Shown: one piece after another, positions 1-9,373 of the stretch
Layout of the letters: each line of letters begins with the position of its first letter
How positions within the stretch are numbered: position 1 is the first letter of the stretch
NCBI GenBank assembly: GCA_002394685.1
Contig: DGUP01000063.1
Span: 1 to 64,000 of the forward strand
Reading direction: 5' to 3'
From: Treponema sp. UBA4307
GTDB lineage: Bacteria > Spirochaetota > Spirochaetia > Treponematales > Treponemataceae
Length of the DNA stretch: 64,000 nucleotides
Notes under the pieces: generated by a model
Told to the model about the DNA's origin: nothing
Database searches by the model: none
What the model saw: the letters and a program-made list of their open reading frames with translations, nothing else
Made by a program: the position numbers and the translations under genes

Positions 1-974
1 TAAGCCGTGATCTTGGCCGTAAGGTTGAATTGATTATTGAAGGTGAAGATACAGAACTTGATAAGACTGTTGTTGATGATCTTCTTGATCCAATCATGCA
101 CTGTGTAAGAAATTCTGTAGACCACGGTATTGAAGATCCTGCAGTACGTAGAGCAGCCGGTAAAAATGAAACTGGTAAGCTCTGGCTTAAGGCTTCAAAC
201 GAAGGTAACCAGATTGTAATCGATATTATCGATGACGGTGAAGGTATTAATGTAGAAAAGGTTAAGGAAAAGGCAATTAAGAAGGGTCTTATTTCACCAA
301 ATAAGAAACTTTCAAATCAGGAAGCCTATGACCTTATCTTTATGCCAGGTTTCTCTACAAGTGACAAGATTTCAAATGTATCAGGCCGCGGTGTAGGACT
401 TGACGTAGTTAAGACAATGGTAGAAAAACTGAAGGGTACAATTTCTGTTACTTCTGAAAGAGGTAAGGGATCAAAGTTCTCAATCAGACTGCCACTTACA
501 CTTGCTATTATTCAGGGTCTTCTTGTACGGGTTGGAAAAGAAGTTTACTCTATTCCAATTGCCAGCGTTATTGAATCTCAGCGCGTAAAGAAAGATTCTA
601 TTAATACAATTGATAATTATGAAGTATTAAATGTCCGCAACGAAGTTATTTCAATTCTTCGTCTCAACAGACTGTTTAATATTAAGACAAATGATGAAAG
701 TGAATATTGCTTCATCGTTATAGTTGGTTCTCAGGAAAAGAAGATTGGTGTTATGGTTGATGCTTTAATCGGCGAAGAAGATGTTGTAATTAAGTCTCTC
801 CGTGACCGCTTCACAACTTCTCCTGGAATCGCCGGTGCTTCAATACTTGGTGACGGTTCAGTTTCACTGATTATTGATGTAAGTCAGCTCCTTGAATTAG
901 GTGTTCGTCAGGAATTGAGTGCACAGCAGCTTCGTGAAGAAGAGGCCGTGAGAAATTCATATGGCAGAGCATAG
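1..974 (+). CDS. cheA: Chemotaxis histidine kinase CheA, 3' part
   Basis: The gene enters the window already open (first full codon at base 3), so only the C-terminal 324 or so residues are present. CheA autophosphorylates using ATP and passes phosphate to CheY. The visible part holds the P4 HATPase domain, with N box HCVRNSVDHGIED, G1 DDGEGIN and G2 GRGVGLDVV, followed by the P5 CheW-like domain that docks to CheW and receptors. It ends 14 bases before the CheW gene, and CheX and CheY follow, so it is the first visible gene of a cheA-W-X-Y operon typical of treponemes. The histidine-bearing P1 domain lies outside the window. Confidence 0.97.
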   Translation, partial: SRDLGRKVELIIEGEDTELDKTVVDDLLDPIMHCVRNSVDHGIEDPAVRRAAGKNETGKLWLKASNEGNQIVIDIIDDGEGINVEKVKEKAIKKGLISPNKKLSNQEAYDLIFMPGFSTSDKISNVSGRGVGLDVVKTMVEKLKGTISVTSERGKGSKFSIRLPLTLAIIQGLLVRVGKEVYSIPIASVIESQRVKKDSINTIDNYEVLNVRNEVISILRLNRLFNIKTNDESEYCFIVIVGSQEKKIGVMVDALIGEEDVVIKSLRDRFTTSPGIAGASILGDGSVSLIIDVSQLLELGVRQELSAQQLREEEAVRNSYGRA

Positions 975-988
975 GACAGAGGTTAAGT

Positions 989-2443
989 ATGGCTACAATT
1001 AATGAAAGATTGCATGTTCTTGCTAGCACCACTGAAAGAGCCGATAAAGGCGCACTTACAATTCAGGATCTTGAAGAACAGAAGAGAAAAAATACAAATG
1101 TTGATTACAAGATGGTAACTTTCAGCCTTGCTGGAAAGGACTATGGTATTGACATTATGAAAGTTAAGGAAAGGGCAAAGGCAAGCGCATTTACTTATGT
1201 GCCTAATACACTGCCTTTCGTACTTGGAGTATATAACCTTCGTGGTGAAATTATTCCAGTAATTGATCTTCGCCTTTTCTTTAATATTGAGGTACCTCCT
1301 CACGAAGAAAATGAACTGGAAAATATGCTTATCGTAACTGTTGGAGAACAGACATACGGTGTAGTAGTAGATTCCATTGATAAAGTAGTAGGAGTTCAGA
1401 AGAGCACAATTCAGCCTCCACACCCACTTTTTGGTGATATAAATATTAAGTATATTTATGGTGTTGTAGAAGCTGAGAAGAGACTTTACATTCTTCTTGA
1501 TATTGAAAAGATCTTCGGTGTACAGAGTGCAGATGAAGAAAAGAAGCTTCAGGAAGAAGTAAAGGAACAGATGAAGCTTAGACAGGAAGCTGCAATTGAA
1601 GTAGCACAGCAGGAACAGAAAAGAACTGCACCTAAGGCACCAAAATTTGATGAAGCTTCTAAGTCTGAAAGTGCAAAAGCTCAGGTTCAGGCTGAAGAAA
1701 ATAAGAAGAAAGAAGTTGATCTTAATTTTATTGCCGATTCACTCCTTAATCTTAAAAAATTTGTTCTTAATGCAGTAAATGAAGAATGGGCAAGAAAGCG
1801 TTATGCAGAATGGGCTGAAGAAAGAGGAGAAAAGAATACTCAGCTTTCAAGTGAAAATGATGCAAATGCCTTCCTCAGCACTTTCTATTCTCCATGCAGT
1901 GAAAACTGGTGGTCAGAAGAATATGCTGAAGCTGTAAAGGCTGCTCTTCCAAATAATGCTGCAAAAAATATTGTTGTATGGAACCTTGGTTGTGGTAAGG
2001 GTTACGAATCATATTCACTGGCTTGTGTTCTTAAACAGCGCTACCCTGGAGCTCACATCCGTATTTATGCACACGATGTAGATTTACTGTCAGTATCTAA
2101 TGCTCCTTTGATGACTGTACCTGATAATCTTGCTAACGGATGGTATGCACCCTACTTGTCAAAGACCGTAAGTGGTGATTATACTTTCTCAAAAGAAATC
2201 AAAGACATGATATTATTTGAATATCACAATGTTGTTAATTCGAATAATTTACCAGATATTGATGTTATTTTTGCAAGAGATGTGATATCATTTATACCTG
2301 AAACATCACAGAAAGTCATTTTTGACGAATTCAGTGAAAAGATGAAGGGAAATGGTATTATAATTGTTGGTGCGAATGAGGCACTTTCAATTCCTGGCTG
2401 GAATGCAGAACCAGCTGGAAACATTACAGTTTATAAAAAATAA
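989..2443 (+). CDS. cheW: CheW with fused CheR-like domain
   Basis: The 484-residue product is about three times the length of an ordinary CheW. Residues of roughly 35-180 form the CheW fold that bridges CheA and receptors. A charged Lys/Glu-rich linker follows (about 180-260). The C-terminal part (about 290-484) resembles the CheR methyltransferase fold, with a SAM-loop-like motif WNLGCGKGYESYSLA in place of the CheR-type WSAACSSGEE loop. Spirochaete F2 chemotaxis systems are known to carry CheW-CheR-like fusions whose extra domain is a structural part of the receptor array; whether this one keeps methyltransferase activity is not clear from the sequence. It lies directly downstream of cheA. 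Confidence 0.93.
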   Translation: MATINERLHVLASTTERADKGALTIQDLEEQKRKNTNVDYKMVTFSLAGKDYGIDIMKVKERAKASAFTYVPNTLPFVLGVYNLRGEIIPVIDLRLFFNIEVPPHEENELENMLIVTVGEQTYGVVVDSIDKVVGVQKSTIQPPHPLFGDINIKYIYGVVEAEKRLYILLDIEKIFGVQSADEEKKLQEEVKEQMKLRQEAAIEVAQQEQKRTAPKAPKFDEASKSESAKAQVQAEENKKKEVDLNFIADSLLNLKKFVLNAVNEEWARKRYAEWAEERGEKNTQLSSENDANAFLSTFYSPCSENWWSEEYAEAVKAALPNNAAKNIVVWNLGCGKGYESYSLACVLKQRYPGAHIRIYAHDVDLLSVSNAPLMTVPDNLANGWYAPYLSKTVSGDYTFSKEIKDMILFEYHNVVNSNNLPDIDVIFARDVISFIPETSQKVIFDEFSEKMKGNGIIIVGANEALSIPGWNAEPAGNITVYKK

Positions 2444-2482
2444 ATATAATCGATTATATTTATTATCAAATAGGGGGAATTA

Positions 2483-2965
2483 ATGAGAGTCGAATATATC
2501 AATCCATTCGTTGAAACTTCATATCGCGTACTCAAGGAAGTACTTGGCGGAGCAGATGTAAAAAGAGGTGATTTATACCTTAAATCTACAGCAATGCCTG
2601 TTATGGGAGTTGCTGCCCTGGTAGGTCTTGCAGGAGACGTGGAAGGTCGTGTATTATTTGACATGACATATGAAACAGCCCTTAACATTGCTTCTAAAAT
2701 GAATGATGAAAGGCTTACTGAATTTGATGATCTGGCAAAGGCAACAATTTCAGAACTTGCTAATCTTATTACTGCTCAGGCTGTAACAAAACTTCACGAA
2801 CTGGGATTTAAATTTGACCTTACACCTCCAGCACTTTTTGCCGGAGAGAAAATGGAAATAGCAGCATTGGGTGGAACAAATGAGAATGTTGAAGCTCTGA
2901 TTGTTCCTCTTATTACTGAATTCGGTAAAATCGAAGTAAACGTTGCAATTCGTGAGCGTACTTGA
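2483..2965 (+). CDS. cheX: CheY-P phosphatase CheX
   Basis: The 160-residue protein matches the CheX family: it starts with the MRVEYINPF..S type N-terminus and has the ISELANLITAQA segment that carries the ExxN catalytic pair (E and N in SELANLI). CheX removes phosphate from CheY-P and is the usual terminator of the signal in spirochaetes in place of CheZ. A strong ribosome binding site (AGGGGGAA) precedes the ATG. It lies between cheW and cheY in the same operon. Confidence 0.94.
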   Translation: MRVEYINPFVETSYRVLKEVLGGADVKRGDLYLKSTAMPVMGVAALVGLAGDVEGRVLFDMTYETALNIASKMNDERLTEFDDLAKATISELANLITAQAVTKLHELGFKFDLTPPALFAGEKMEIAALGGTNENVEALIVPLITEFGKIEVNVAIRERT

Positions 2966-3019
2966 TAATATACGATTTTATGTGGATTAAAAAAGGGTAT
3001 AATATAAGGAGAATATAGT

Positions 3020-3454
3020 ATGAAGACTAAACAGGATTTTCCATCAATTAACGAACGTCCGCCAGAGGGGTTAAAGGATGACGGAACTAAGTTTCGTGTA
3101 TTGATTGTAGATGATTCTGCATTTGTTGCAAAGCAGCTTACACAGATTCTTTCTAGCGACGGTTACGAAATTGTTGCAACTGCAGCTGACGGTAAAGAAG
3201 GTGTAGATAAGTACAAAGAACTTTGTCCTAATGTTGACCTTGTAACAATGGATATTACTATGCCTCGCATGGATGGAATTACTGCTCTGGAACAGATTGT
3301 TGCTTTCGATAAGAATGCGAAGGTTGTAATGGTTTCAGCACTTGGTAAAGAAGAACTTGTTAAGAAGTCACTTCTGGCTGGTGCAAAGAACTATATTGTT
3401 AAGCCTTTGGATCGCAAAAAGGTTCTTGAAAGAATTGCTTCTTCAATAAAATAA
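3020..3454 (+). CDS. cheY: Chemotaxis response regulator CheY
   Basis: A single receiver domain of 144 residues with an extra N-terminal stretch of about 25 residues. The acid pocket is IVDDSA (D31, D32), the phospho-acceptor is D78 in VTMDITMPRMDG, and the conserved lysine sits in YIVKPLD. Phospho-CheY binds the flagellar switch. The start is set by AAGGAGAA seven bases upstream. It closes the cheA-W-X-Y operon; a hairpin with a U-run follows at about 3603. Confidence 0.95.
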   Translation: MKTKQDFPSINERPPEGLKDDGTKFRVLIVDDSAFVAKQLTQILSSDGYEIVATAADGKEGVDKYKELCPNVDLVTMDITMPRMDGITALEQIVAFDKNAKVVMVSALGKEELVKKSLLAGAKNYIVKPLDRKKVLERIASSIK

Positions 3455-3602
3455 TAGAGTAATATCGATTTATACTGACCTTTAAGATAGTATTAGACTT
3501 TTGTTTAAATGTTGAATTATCATTTAATGGATTCGGCTTTTTTCAGGAAGGTTTGATTCTGTCTCATTGTCAGTTATAAAAGAATTTATAATCCTCAAAT
3601 AC

Positions 3603-3646
3603 AAGCTGACTTAAATACTGTAAAGGTTTTTAAAGTTGGCTTTTTT
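3603..3646 (+). terminator. Probable terminator after cheY
   Basis: AAGCTGAC pairs with GTTGGCTT (two G-U pairs), with inner TTAAA/TTTAA pairing, and is followed by TTTTTTG. It lies about 150 bases past cheY and before the parE promoter. Confidence 0.55.
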
Positions 3647-3661
3647 GAGTTTTAAAAATTA

Positions 3662-3690
3662 TAGACGAAATTCTCCTTATGATTTATAAT
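3662..3690 (+). promoter_or_regulatory. parE promoter, leaderless start
   Basis: TAGACG, a 17-base spacer and a perfect TATAAT (3685-3690). The predicted start of transcription is at or next to the ATG at 3698, and no Shine-Dalgarno sequence is present. A second TATAAT abuts the ATG at 3692-3697. Confidence 0.6.
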
Positions 3691-3697
3691 ATATAAT

Positions 3698-5743
3698 ATG
3701 GGTGGAATAAGTAAAAAAACAGAAGCTTCCGCAAAGAAGACTTCTAAAACTGCAAAAACTACAAAAACTGCAAAAGCTGCTTCCAAGTCAAGCACAGCTA
3801 AAAAGGATGAAGCTAAAGTTGAAAAGGCTTCTGGAAAATCTTCTGTTAAGGCTAAATCTGAAACAAAAGAAAAGCCTGTGAAAGCAGAATCTCTTCCTGC
3901 TAAAAGTGCTGAGAAAGTAAGCGCAAAGAAAGTTGTAAAAGATTACGATGAATCTCAAATCAAACATCTTAATGCACTGGAACACATCCGTTTAAGATCC
4001 GGTATGTATATTGGACGTCTGGGGGATGGTTCCAATCAAAATGACGGTATATACGTATTACTTAAAGAAATCATTGATAATGCCATAGATGAATTTATCA
4101 TGGGCTTCGGTAAAAAAATCGATGTAAGCATTAAAGACAATCGGGTAAAAGTCCGGGATTATGGCCGTGGTATTCCTCTTGGAAAAGTTGTTGAATGTGT
4201 ATCAGAAATCAATACAGGTGCAAAATACAATGACGAAGTTTTCCAGTTCTCTGTTGGTATGAACGGTGTTGGTACTAAAGCTGTAAATGCACTTTCCTCT
4301 TATTTCAGAGTTGTTTCCATTCGTGACGGTGAATGTTGTGAAGCTGTTTTCGAAAAAGGTAAAATTGTTTCTGACCGTAAAGGTAAGATGAAGGAAAAGC
4401 AGGCTAATGGTACCTACTTTGAATTTGTTCCTGACACAGAAGTTTTTGGAAAATATAATTACAATCTTGAATTTGTAGAAAAGCGTATCTGGAATTATGT
4501 TTATCTTAATGAAGGATTGACTATCAATTTTAACGGAGAAAAATATCATTCTGATAATGGTCTTTTTGATCTGTTGAATAATGAGATGGAAGATGAAGCC
4601 CTTTATCCTATTGGTTCTTATGTTGGCGAACATATCCGTTTTGCTTTTTCACATACAAATGCATACGGTGAAAATCATTTTTCATTCGTAAACGGGCAGT
4701 ATACTGCTGACGGAGGTACCCATCTTAATGCTTTTAAGGAAGGTTTTGTTAAGGGGGTAAACGCCTTTTACGGTTCTAATTTTAAAGCAGAAGATATCAG
4801 GGACGGTATGGCCAGCGCTGTACTTGTAAAAGTAAAGGATCCTGTTTTTGAATCTCAGACAAAAAATAAGCTGGGCAATACTGATGTCCGCGCCTGGATT
4901 GTTCCTGAAGTTCAGTCTGGATTAAATGACTGGCTTCACCGCAATCCTGAAGCTGCCCGTAAACTTAAAGAAAAAATTGAGGCAAACGAAAAACTTCGTA
5001 CTGAATTAAGCGCCGTAAAGAAAGAGGCAAAGGAAGCTGCTAAAAAAGTTTCTGTCCGAATCAAAAAACTTAAGGACTGTAAATATCATGTTCAGGATGG
5101 ACCAAAGGGTGCTAATTCAATGATTTTTATCACTGAGGGAGATTCTGCTTCCGGAACAATGACACATTCCCGTGATGCAAATTATCAGGCTATCTTTTCT
5201 CTTAGAGGTAAGCCTCAGAATATGTGCGGTAAAAAGCAGGCTGATATTTATAAGAATGATGAACTCTTCCAGCTGATGATGGCTCTTGGAATTGAAACTG
5301 ATGTAGAAAATCTTCGTTATTCAAAGATTGTAATTGCAACTGATGCGGATAACGACGGCTATCACATTAGAAATCTTGTAATGACTTTCTTCCTTGGTTT
5401 CTTTGAAGAACTTGTTACAACAGGAAGAGTGTATATCCTTGAGACACCACTTTTCCGTGTAAGAAATAAAAAGGAAAATATTTACTGCTATAGTGAAGAA
5501 GAAAGAGACAAGGCCCAGGCACAACTTGGTAAGGGAGCAGAAACAACACGATTCAAAGGACTTGGTGAAATCAACCCTTCAGAATTCCATCAGTTTATTG
5601 ATCCTGAAACCATGCATTTAACTCCTGTTGAAATTTCTCAGCTTAAGATGGTTCCAAAGCTGCTTAATTTTTATATGGGTAATAACACACCTGAACGTCG
5701 TGAATTTATTGAGAAGCATCTTCTTCAAGATATAGATGCTTAA
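3698..5743 (+). CDS. parE: DNA topoisomerase IV subunit B
   Basis: Type IIA topoisomerase ATPase/TOPRIM subunit of 681 residues. After an unusual first 80 residues made almost wholly of Lys, Ala, Ser and Thr, the GHKL ATPase begins (EIIDNAIDEF near 124-133, GRGIPLG, GMNGVGTKAVNALS), then the transducer, then TOPRIM with EGDSASG and the DADNDGYH metal site. With ParC downstream it forms topoisomerase IV for chromosome decatenation. No ribosome binding site precedes the ATG; a -10 box sits right against it. The basic tail resembles histone H1-type tails and may add DNA affinity (inference). Confidence 0.92.
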   Translation: MGGISKKTEASAKKTSKTAKTTKTAKAASKSSTAKKDEAKVEKASGKSSVKAKSETKEKPVKAESLPAKSAEKVSAKKVVKDYDESQIKHLNALEHIRLRSGMYIGRLGDGSNQNDGIYVLLKEIIDNAIDEFIMGFGKKIDVSIKDNRVKVRDYGRGIPLGKVVECVSEINTGAKYNDEVFQFSVGMNGVGTKAVNALSSYFRVVSIRDGECCEAVFEKGKIVSDRKGKMKEKQANGTYFEFVPDTEVFGKYNYNLEFVEKRIWNYVYLNEGLTINFNGEKYHSDNGLFDLLNNEMEDEALYPIGSYVGEHIRFAFSHTNAYGENHFSFVNGQYTADGGTHLNAFKEGFVKGVNAFYGSNFKAEDIRDGMASAVLVKVKDPVFESQTKNKLGNTDVRAWIVPEVQSGLNDWLHRNPEAARKLKEKIEANEKLRTELSAVKKEAKEAAKKVSVRIKKLKDCKYHVQDGPKGANSMIFITEGDSASGTMTHSRDANYQAIFSLRGKPQNMCGKKQADIYKNDELFQLMMALGIETDVENLRYSKIVIATDADNDGYHIRNLVMTFFLGFFEELVTTGRVYILETPLFRVRNKKENIYCYSEEERDKAQAQLGKGAETTRFKGLGEINPSEFHQFIDPETMHLTPVEISQLKMVPKLLNFYMGNNTPERREFIEKHLLQDIDA

Positions 5744-5774
5744 GAATGGCGGTCAAAAATAATAAGGAAAAACT

Positions 5775-7709
5775 ATGGCTTTTGTAAAAAATCTTTTTGA
5801 TAAAAACTTTATTGAATATGCAAGTTATGTAATTAGGGATCGTGCCATTCCTGATCTTGAAGATGGTCTTAAACCTGTTCAGCGAAGAATTATGCATACA
5901 CTGTTTAAGATTGATGATGGACGTTTCCACAAAGTTGCCGGTGTTGTTGGTGAATGTATGAAATATCATCCTCACGGTGATGCATCAATTGGCGGCGCTT
6001 TAGTTGTACTTGCCAACAAGGGAATCTTTATTGACCGTCAGGGAAACTTTGGTAATCCTTATACTGGTGATGAAGCATCGGCTCCTCGTTACATCGAATG
6101 CCGTGTAAATCCTCTTGCCAAGGATTTTCTCTACAATCCTAATATTACTCAGTATGTACCAAGTTATGACGGACGCAGTGAAGAACCTGTTGTTTTCCGT
6201 GCAAAAATTCCTGTAGCTTTAATTATTGGTGCTGAAGGAATTGCGGTTGGTATGAGCACAAAAATTCTTCCTTACAATATTAAGGAAGTTCTTGAAGCAG
6301 AAAAAAAATGTCTTAAGGGAGAAAAGTTTGAGATTTATCCTGACCTTCCTACTGGTGGTTTGATTGATGTAAGCAACTATAATGACGGAAACGGAAAAAT
6401 CATTACACGTGCAAAATTTGACATGAGTGATGAAAAAAAGATTGTCATTACTGAACTTCCTGTTGATTCAACTTCAGATACCTTAATGCAGTCAATTGAA
6501 AATGCTTACAAGGCTGGTAAAATTAAGATTTCATCTATTGATGATTTTACTACTGATCATTGTCATATTGAAATTAAATTGCCGAGGGGTGTTTACGCAA
6601 AGGATGTTGAAAAGGCCCTTTATGCATTTACTGACTGTGAGAAGTCAATCAGTTGTCAGATGCTGGTTATTAAAGACAATATGCCTGTGGCAATGTCTGC
6701 AACTGAAATCATTAAATATTATGCCAAAAAACTTACTGCAATAATCAAGGACGAGTTGGAATACGAAAGGGCAAAGCTTACAGAAGATCTTCATGCACGT
6801 ACTCTTGAAAGAATTTTCATCGAGGAAAGAATTTATAAAAAAATTGAACAGATGAAAACTGCAGAAGCTGTAAACAAAGCTGTTATTGACGGATTTAAGC
6901 CTTTTAAGAAAGAACTTATCCGGGATGTTACAGACGAGGATGTTGAAAGCCTTTTAAAAATTCCTATCAGAAGAATTTCTCTTTTTGATATTAATAAAAA
7001 CCGCGATCAGGTTAATGCAATTAATGCACGCCTCAAGGAAATTGCTAAAAGATTAAAGAATCTTACTGCATGTGCAATCGAATATCTTGATGGAATGCTT
7101 GCTAAATTTAAAACTGAAGATCTTGAACGTCATACAAAGATTGCAAAATTCTCTGCAGTTGAAGCAAAGGCTGTTGTAAAAAGAGATACTGCCCTCCGCT
7201 ATGACAACGAAAGGGGAAATCTTGGAACTTCAGTTTCCGGCGGAGTTGAAATCTGTAAAGTTACTCCTTATGACAGAATTCTTTTTGTTCGTAAGAGTGG
7301 TATTTTTACAGTTTGTGATGTTCCTGATAAACTTTTTGTTGATAAGGGAATGTGGTTCTGTCAGGTTGCGGATAAAGAGGTAATCAATAAAATTCTCTTT
7401 ACTGTAATTTATCAGGATCCAAAAACAAAGCAGGCTTACATTAAGAGATGCCGCGTAAACGGCTGGATTATGAATAGAGACTACATGTTTGCTCCAGACG
7501 GAATGGAAGTTCTTCATGTAGATACACGCGACAAGTTCAAATTCAAATTGAAGTTTGTAAAGAAACCTCGCATTAAAACTCTTGAGGCAGAATTTAATGC
7601 ATCAAATTTTGATGAGAAGGGTCTTAAGGCAAATGGTGTGCGTCTTGATACAAAAGAAGTTTCTGGAATTGAAGTAGAAACTGATCCGGATCAGATGAAG
7701 CTTTTCTAA
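5775..7709 (+). CDS. parC: DNA topoisomerase IV subunit A
   Basis: Breakage-reunion subunit of the type IIA enzyme, 644 residues, shorter than enterobacterial ParC (about 750), with a reduced C-terminal domain and no clear GyrA box. The quinolone-site region (YHPHGDASI) and the catalytic tyrosine Y106 in ASAPRYIECR are intact. It begins 31 bases after parE with an AAGGA ribosome binding site, so the two subunits are co-transcribed. Confidence 0.92.
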   Translation: MAFVKNLFDKNFIEYASYVIRDRAIPDLEDGLKPVQRRIMHTLFKIDDGRFHKVAGVVGECMKYHPHGDASIGGALVVLANKGIFIDRQGNFGNPYTGDEASAPRYIECRVNPLAKDFLYNPNITQYVPSYDGRSEEPVVFRAKIPVALIIGAEGIAVGMSTKILPYNIKEVLEAEKKCLKGEKFEIYPDLPTGGLIDVSNYNDGNGKIITRAKFDMSDEKKIVITELPVDSTSDTLMQSIENAYKAGKIKISSIDDFTTDHCHIEIKLPRGVYAKDVEKALYAFTDCEKSISCQMLVIKDNMPVAMSATEIIKYYAKKLTAIIKDELEYERAKLTEDLHARTLERIFIEERIYKKIEQMKTAEAVNKAVIDGFKPFKKELIRDVTDEDVESLLKIPIRRISLFDINKNRDQVNAINARLKEIAKRLKNLTACAIEYLDGMLAKFKTEDLERHTKIAKFSAVEAKAVVKRDTALRYDNERGNLGTSVSGGVEICKVTPYDRILFVRKSGIFTVCDVPDKLFVDKGMWFCQVADKEVINKILFTVIYQDPKTKQAYIKRCRVNGWIMNRDYMFAPDGMEVLHVDTRDKFKFKLKFVKKPRIKTLEAEFNASNFDEKGLKANGVRLDTKEVSGIEVETDPDQMKLF

Positions 7710-7737
7710 TTAATAAAAGTTAATAAAAGGAAAAACA

Positions 7738-8691
7738 ATGAATTCTATAAAACCAGATATTAAAGAAATGGCTGCAATTGTAAATGATGAAATTGCTGGA
7801 AGCAAGAACAAGGCTGTCTTTTCAGTTTTGATTTTTACTCTGCTGAAAACACTTCTTAGTGTTATTTCAGTGATTCCTGTAATGGCTGCATACATTACAA
7901 ATTCTTCAAATAAACTTCCTGTTTTGATTATTACATTTGCTGTGTCTTTTATTGTACAAACCTTGCTGGGCGTGATTCAGTACGGTCTTACATCTATTTT
8001 TGACCTGCTGACAAAAAAGGAATTTGTTACACTGGGATTTCTGTTTATTGGCTTTAAGAAAGATCAGAAAAGAGTTTTCATTACAACAATTTTGTATAAT
8101 CTTTTTCTTATAGTACTGACGGTTATCCTGGTTCTGGCTGCTTCATCTGTTTTTTTTAGTACTCCTCAAGGTCAGAATGCCTTAATAGCTTATTCACAAA
8201 CAAAGGATTTTTCTGCATTGAATACTTTCATTCAGTCCTTTTCAGTAGTTCTGATTTTTGTAATTCTATTACTGGTAATTTTGCTTTTTCCTTTTGTTTT
8301 CAGATATCTTAATTTGATTAATGACAGCAACATTTCATCTGGAAAAGCCCTGTTTGAAAGTTATTCATTTACGATGAAGCATTTTTTCAAATACATCGGC
8401 CTTTTGATTTATTCCACAAAAATTCCACTGGCTGTATTTGTTATTTGTAATGTGGTTTCATACTTTATTCCGGAGCGGCTATCATTTTTAAGTTCTATAA
8501 TTTCAATTGTTGCCTTCATTGCAGAAATCAATATCCTTGTACGGGTTAATTTTTGTAATGTGATTTTTTACTATTCTTACAAAAGACCTCAGGCAATTTT
8601 TAAGAATTATGAAGAAGAAAACAATGATAACGATACAAAACTGTTAGAGAGAAGTTCAGAAACTGATGGAGAAATGGATTCAGAATCCTGA
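7738..8691 (+). CDS. Multi-pass membrane protein, unknown function
   Basis: A 317-residue protein with about six hydrophobic segments (near residues 25-50, 60-85, 115-135, 165-190, 220-240, 250-275) and a charged Glu/Asp-rich C-terminal tail. No catalytic motif is seen, and I do not recognise the family; the spacing of segments loosely recalls DUF975-type membrane proteins. It starts 28 bases after parC behind an AAGGA site and is followed after 8 bases by the YigZ gene, so it is part of the parE-parC transcript. Confidence 0.7.
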   Translation: MNSIKPDIKEMAAIVNDEIAGSKNKAVFSVLIFTLLKTLLSVISVIPVMAAYITNSSNKLPVLIITFAVSFIVQTLLGVIQYGLTSIFDLLTKKEFVTLGFLFIGFKKDQKRVFITTILYNLFLIVLTVILVLAASSVFFSTPQGQNALIAYSQTKDFSALNTFIQSFSVVLIFVILLLVILLFPFVFRYLNLINDSNISSGKALFESYSFTMKHFFKYIGLLIYSTKIPLAVFVICNVVSYFIPERLSFLSSIISIVAFIAEINILVRVNFCNVIFYYSYKRPQAIFKNYEEENNDNDTKLLERSSETDGEMDSES

Positions 8692-8699
8692 TGAACTGA

Positions 8700-9299
8700 A
8701 TGAAAGTTTTACTGGATTATTGTGAAAACCAGATTATCATTAAGAACTCCCGTTTTATATCAGAAGCTTTTGTAGTTACCAGCGCAAAAGAAGCAAGAGA
8801 AAAACTGCAGGAACAGAAAAAAAAGTTTTTTGATGCAACTCATGTCGTTCATGCGTTTGTTACAGGATTAAAGGCCGAGGTAACAGGAATGAGCGATGAT
8901 GGTGAACCCTCAGGTACTGCCGGTCGTCCTGTTCTTGATGTTTTAAAGGGCAGCGGAATTACAAATATTATGGTAACCGTCACCAGATATTTCGGAGGTA
9001 CTCTGCTTGGAACCGGGGGGCTGGTCAGGGCCTATGGTGATTCCTGTAAAGAACTTCTGGCTTTGTGCAAAACAGAAGAGTATGTAAAAAAAGCAAGATT
9101 CTTTTTTGCAGCAGATTACAGTTCTTATTCTGGAATACAAAGAATGTTTGATACTTATCATATTTCCGAACTGAAAGAAGATTATGGTGATGGTATAATT
9201 ATTTCAGGCCTTATCTGGGAGCAGGAAAAAGAAGCTTTTGCTCTCCAGGTAAAAAACTTTTCAAAAGGTAAAATTGATATTTCTTATACTGAAGTATAA
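8700..9299 (+). CDS. YigZ/IMPACT family protein
   Basis: The 199-residue product has the UPF0029/IMPACT signature: SDDGEPSGTAGRPVL and VTRYFGGTLLGTGGLVRAYG, plus the usual small C-terminal domain. The family is linked to translation-related regulation in eukaryotes and is poorly defined in bacteria. The ATG lies 8 bases after the membrane-protein stop and has no clear ribosome binding site, so translation is probably coupled. Confidence 0.9.
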   Translation: MKVLLDYCENQIIIKNSRFISEAFVVTSAKEAREKLQEQKKKFFDATHVVHAFVTGLKAEVTGMSDDGEPSGTAGRPVLDVLKGSGITNIMVTVTRYFGGTLLGTGGLVRAYGDSCKELLALCKTEEYVKKARFFFAADYSSYSGIQRMFDTYHISELKEDYGDGIIISGLIWEQEKEAFALQVKNFSKGKIDISYTEV

Positions 9300-9373
9300 A
9301 GAGAGCCTTTTTCACATTTTAAGGGCAGTCTGTCCATTAATATTAAATCCATTTAAAGAAAAAGGAGCATGAG

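Noticed and set aside
983..1423. Long minus-strand reading opposite cheW
   Set aside because: It lies wholly inside a well-supported CheW domain, is rich in Cys, Tyr and Phe, and has no ribosome binding site; an antisense shadow.
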